Assembly (NCBI RefSeq): GCF_022605725.1
Contig: NC_065567.1
Coordinates: 28,375,127 to 28,439,126, forward strand
Reading direction: 5' to 3'
DNA length: 64,000 nt
Source of the DNA: Anthonomus grandis grandis
Taxonomy: Eukaryota > Arthropoda > Insecta > Coleoptera > Curculionidae
Part shown: piece after piece, positions 62,955 to 64,000 of the stretch
How positions within the stretch are numbered: the first letter of the stretch is position 1
Layout of the letters: every line of letters begins with the position of its first letter
Made by a program: the position numbers and the translations under genes
The notes under the pieces: generated by a model
Databases searched by the model: none
Seen by the model: only the letters and a program-made list of their open reading frames with translations
Told to the model about the DNA's origin: nothing

Positions 62955-63158
62955 ATGCGAGATCTCAGCTATTATGGGAGCTACGACCTTGCGGATGGTC
63001 TCGTTGGATTCAGGAGGACGAAACTAAGTCAAAACCGTTGGAATTTTGCCGATAGGACCCATAGAAGCCGAGATATCGGCCTTCAACATTTGGGTTTTTT
63101 CATTTTGTGGGCATACCCTTTCCCCCGTATCGAATTTGAAAATTGATAACTGTACCAG
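62955..63158 (+). repeat. Terminal, degenerate 506-bp satellite monomer
   Basis: The last monomer lacks 57 bp just before ATGCGAGATCTCAGC. The junction lies at GAAAAT, suggesting slippage or microhomology deletion. It then diverges progressively (CTTCAACATTTGGG and TGTGGGCATACCC variants) and stops after a second CAGCGGCTT at about 63,150. This marks the array's true right boundary. Confidence 0.85.
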
Positions 63159-64000
63159 CGGCTTCCTCAGATAGAAATCAATTCATTAGGAGAAATAAAA
63201 TCCATTTTATGAAGTTTCTTTCAGAAATATAATGAAATGTAGAATTTTTAAACCTTCTACTCTAAGAATTTTAAGCCGAATAATAATGTATACAGTATGC
63301 TTCCGGAACTGTTGGTTAAAATATTTCAAATTATGTATGCATGCAGGAAATATAGTGGTAAATGTGAGATAAAATTGAAAAATAAATTAGCCCCCCCCTG
63401 TTAGGGTTAGTCCGCTTATCTGGTCTAGGTAGTCGAGAACCGCCGGTAAATTATTCTTGCGCAGGGTGTTACAAATTACAGATTCATAATTCAAATCTTT
63501 GCCCGCCCTGCTGGCGGCAATCTCGCTAACCCTATAAAAGATATGAGCCCCCTTATGCCATCTGATGCTCAATTTGCTCAACAATTTCGTTGTTCTTTAA
63601 ATAAAACCGATATTTTTCGCTCTTTTAATCGAGATTAATTAATTCATTGGCCGACTTTATTGGCCATAAATTGAACGGGAATAAAATTAAACCTAAACAT
63701 AAAACCGAAGAAGCGACGAACCAGGGAAGGAAAAGTAATTAGTCTTAAGAAAAGAGACAAAAACCCTTTAATGTGGCGACGTCATTGTCCAATCCACGAC
63801 GATTTAATTGCCTAAATTTACTTGCGATTGCACAAACAGCTCTTGGAGTTTATTTTATTGGAAATTGTAAATAACCCTCTACTTTCCATCAATCGCCAGT
63901 TTGTTAGGAGAGATTTAATCCTTTGTAGCTCCCGCTCACATCTAATGGTCCAAGTTTGTAAGTCAGCGATTTTCTTTTATTCCATCTTCTGTAGTGGCAT
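63159..64000. other. Non-repetitive right flank of the satellite
   Basis: The sequence is balanced in composition and shows no resemblance to other parts of the window. A minus-strand frame of 65 codons (63387-63584) has no recognisable domain. On the plus strand TATAAAAG at 63533-63540 is a good TATA box, with TCA-containing initiator-like steps about 30 bp downstream. No coding sequence follows within the window. It may be host regulatory or 5' untranslated sequence; the evidence is weak. Confidence 0.35.

Larger units (their letters stand above)
37534..63158 (+). repeat. 506-bp satellite DNA array, ~51 monomers
   Basis: The monomer repeats with a period of 506 bp, all in one orientation, over 25.6 kb. 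The block ATGCGAGATCTCAGCTATTA begins at 37710 and then every 506 bp. Two one-base C insertions (near 40909 and 46475) shift the register by 1 and then 2. Neighbouring copies differ at only a few positions. Each monomer is an unequal internal duplication: CAGCGGCTT(A/G)TTCCCATCAC occurs twice, spaced 366 and 140 bp, and both copies continue into GAAAACACCGG(A/G)TTATAA and TTATAGCACTTTGAAAAT. The 69- to 95-residue frames per unit, and 82-83-residue frames on the other strand, are by-products of the repeat. They overlap each other and are broken by stops in several units (38216, 40746, 53398, 56940, 60482 and 62506). Base composition is clearly GC-richer than the flanks. Confidence 0.98.

Noticed and set aside
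37534..63158. CRISPR-like array
   Set aside because: Regular repeats, but the whole 506-bp unit repeats without unique spacers, and the context is eukaryotic. It is satellite DNA.
63387..63584. 65-residue minus-strand ORF in the right flank
   Set aside because: Composition is plausible for coding, but no motif, splice context or family was recognised; kept only as a possibility in the flank description.

Overview
The window is AT-rich animal DNA made almost entirely of repeats. I found no intact protein-coding host gene, and no rRNA, tRNA or CRISPR array. The transposon families are typical of arthropods: a Tc1/mariner element of the DUF4817 helix-turn-helix type, a pogo/CENP-B-type element, non-LTR tails ending in (ATT)n, and TA-flanked MITEs. 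An insect, quite possibly a beetle, fits best. That assignment is inference, because no single-copy gene confirms it.

Layout. 1-2.4 kb: a diverged ~190-bp tandem repeat, a decayed Tc1 transposase fragment and non-LTR 3' tails. 4.5-11 kb: a repeat field built on the motif TGCATAATTTAAATGA. It contains three ~810-bp tandem units and then a large inverted repeat (7.74-8.65 kb against 9.84-10.95 kb) around a CpG-rich island. 11-18 kb: AT-rich DNA with dozens of copies of the heptamer CCAGGCA, a second Tc1 fragment, a non-LTR C-terminal remnant, an inverted repeat and a clean 310-bp MITE. 20.2-23 kb: two copies of a palindromic, G-quadruplex-ended MITE flanking a dimeric tandem array. 23.26-25.62 kb: a complete but degenerate pogo-type transposon with 25-bp TIRs. 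25.8-25.94 kb: a fragment of reverse transcriptase.

27.5-35.5 kb: a ~174-bp satellite occurs as two arrays in opposite orientation. Between them lie about 1.4 kb of non-repetitive DNA and a 3.36-kb mariner-type transposon with unusually long (~0.8 kb) TIRs. Its transposase is nearly complete and appears to contain two short GT-AG introns.

37.53-63.16 kb: a 25.6-kb array of a 506-bp satellite, about 51 copies, all in the same orientation. Each monomer contains an internal duplication. The copies fall into a handful of sequence types whose order is itself duplicated in blocks, a mark of unequal exchange. Most monomers carry a CENP-B-box-like motif. The small ORFs in each monomer are by-products of the repeat, not genes. 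Non-repetitive, moderately GC-rich DNA resumes at 63.16 kb.

The elements do not form a pathway. The window reads as pericentromeric or intergenic heterochromatin in which DNA transposons, foldback-like structures and satellites are interleaved. The few GC-richer non-repetitive islands (9.1-9.6, 14.2-14.8, 29.6-29.8, 35.6-36.7 and 63.4-64 kb) are the best places to look for host regulatory sequence or noncoding exons.
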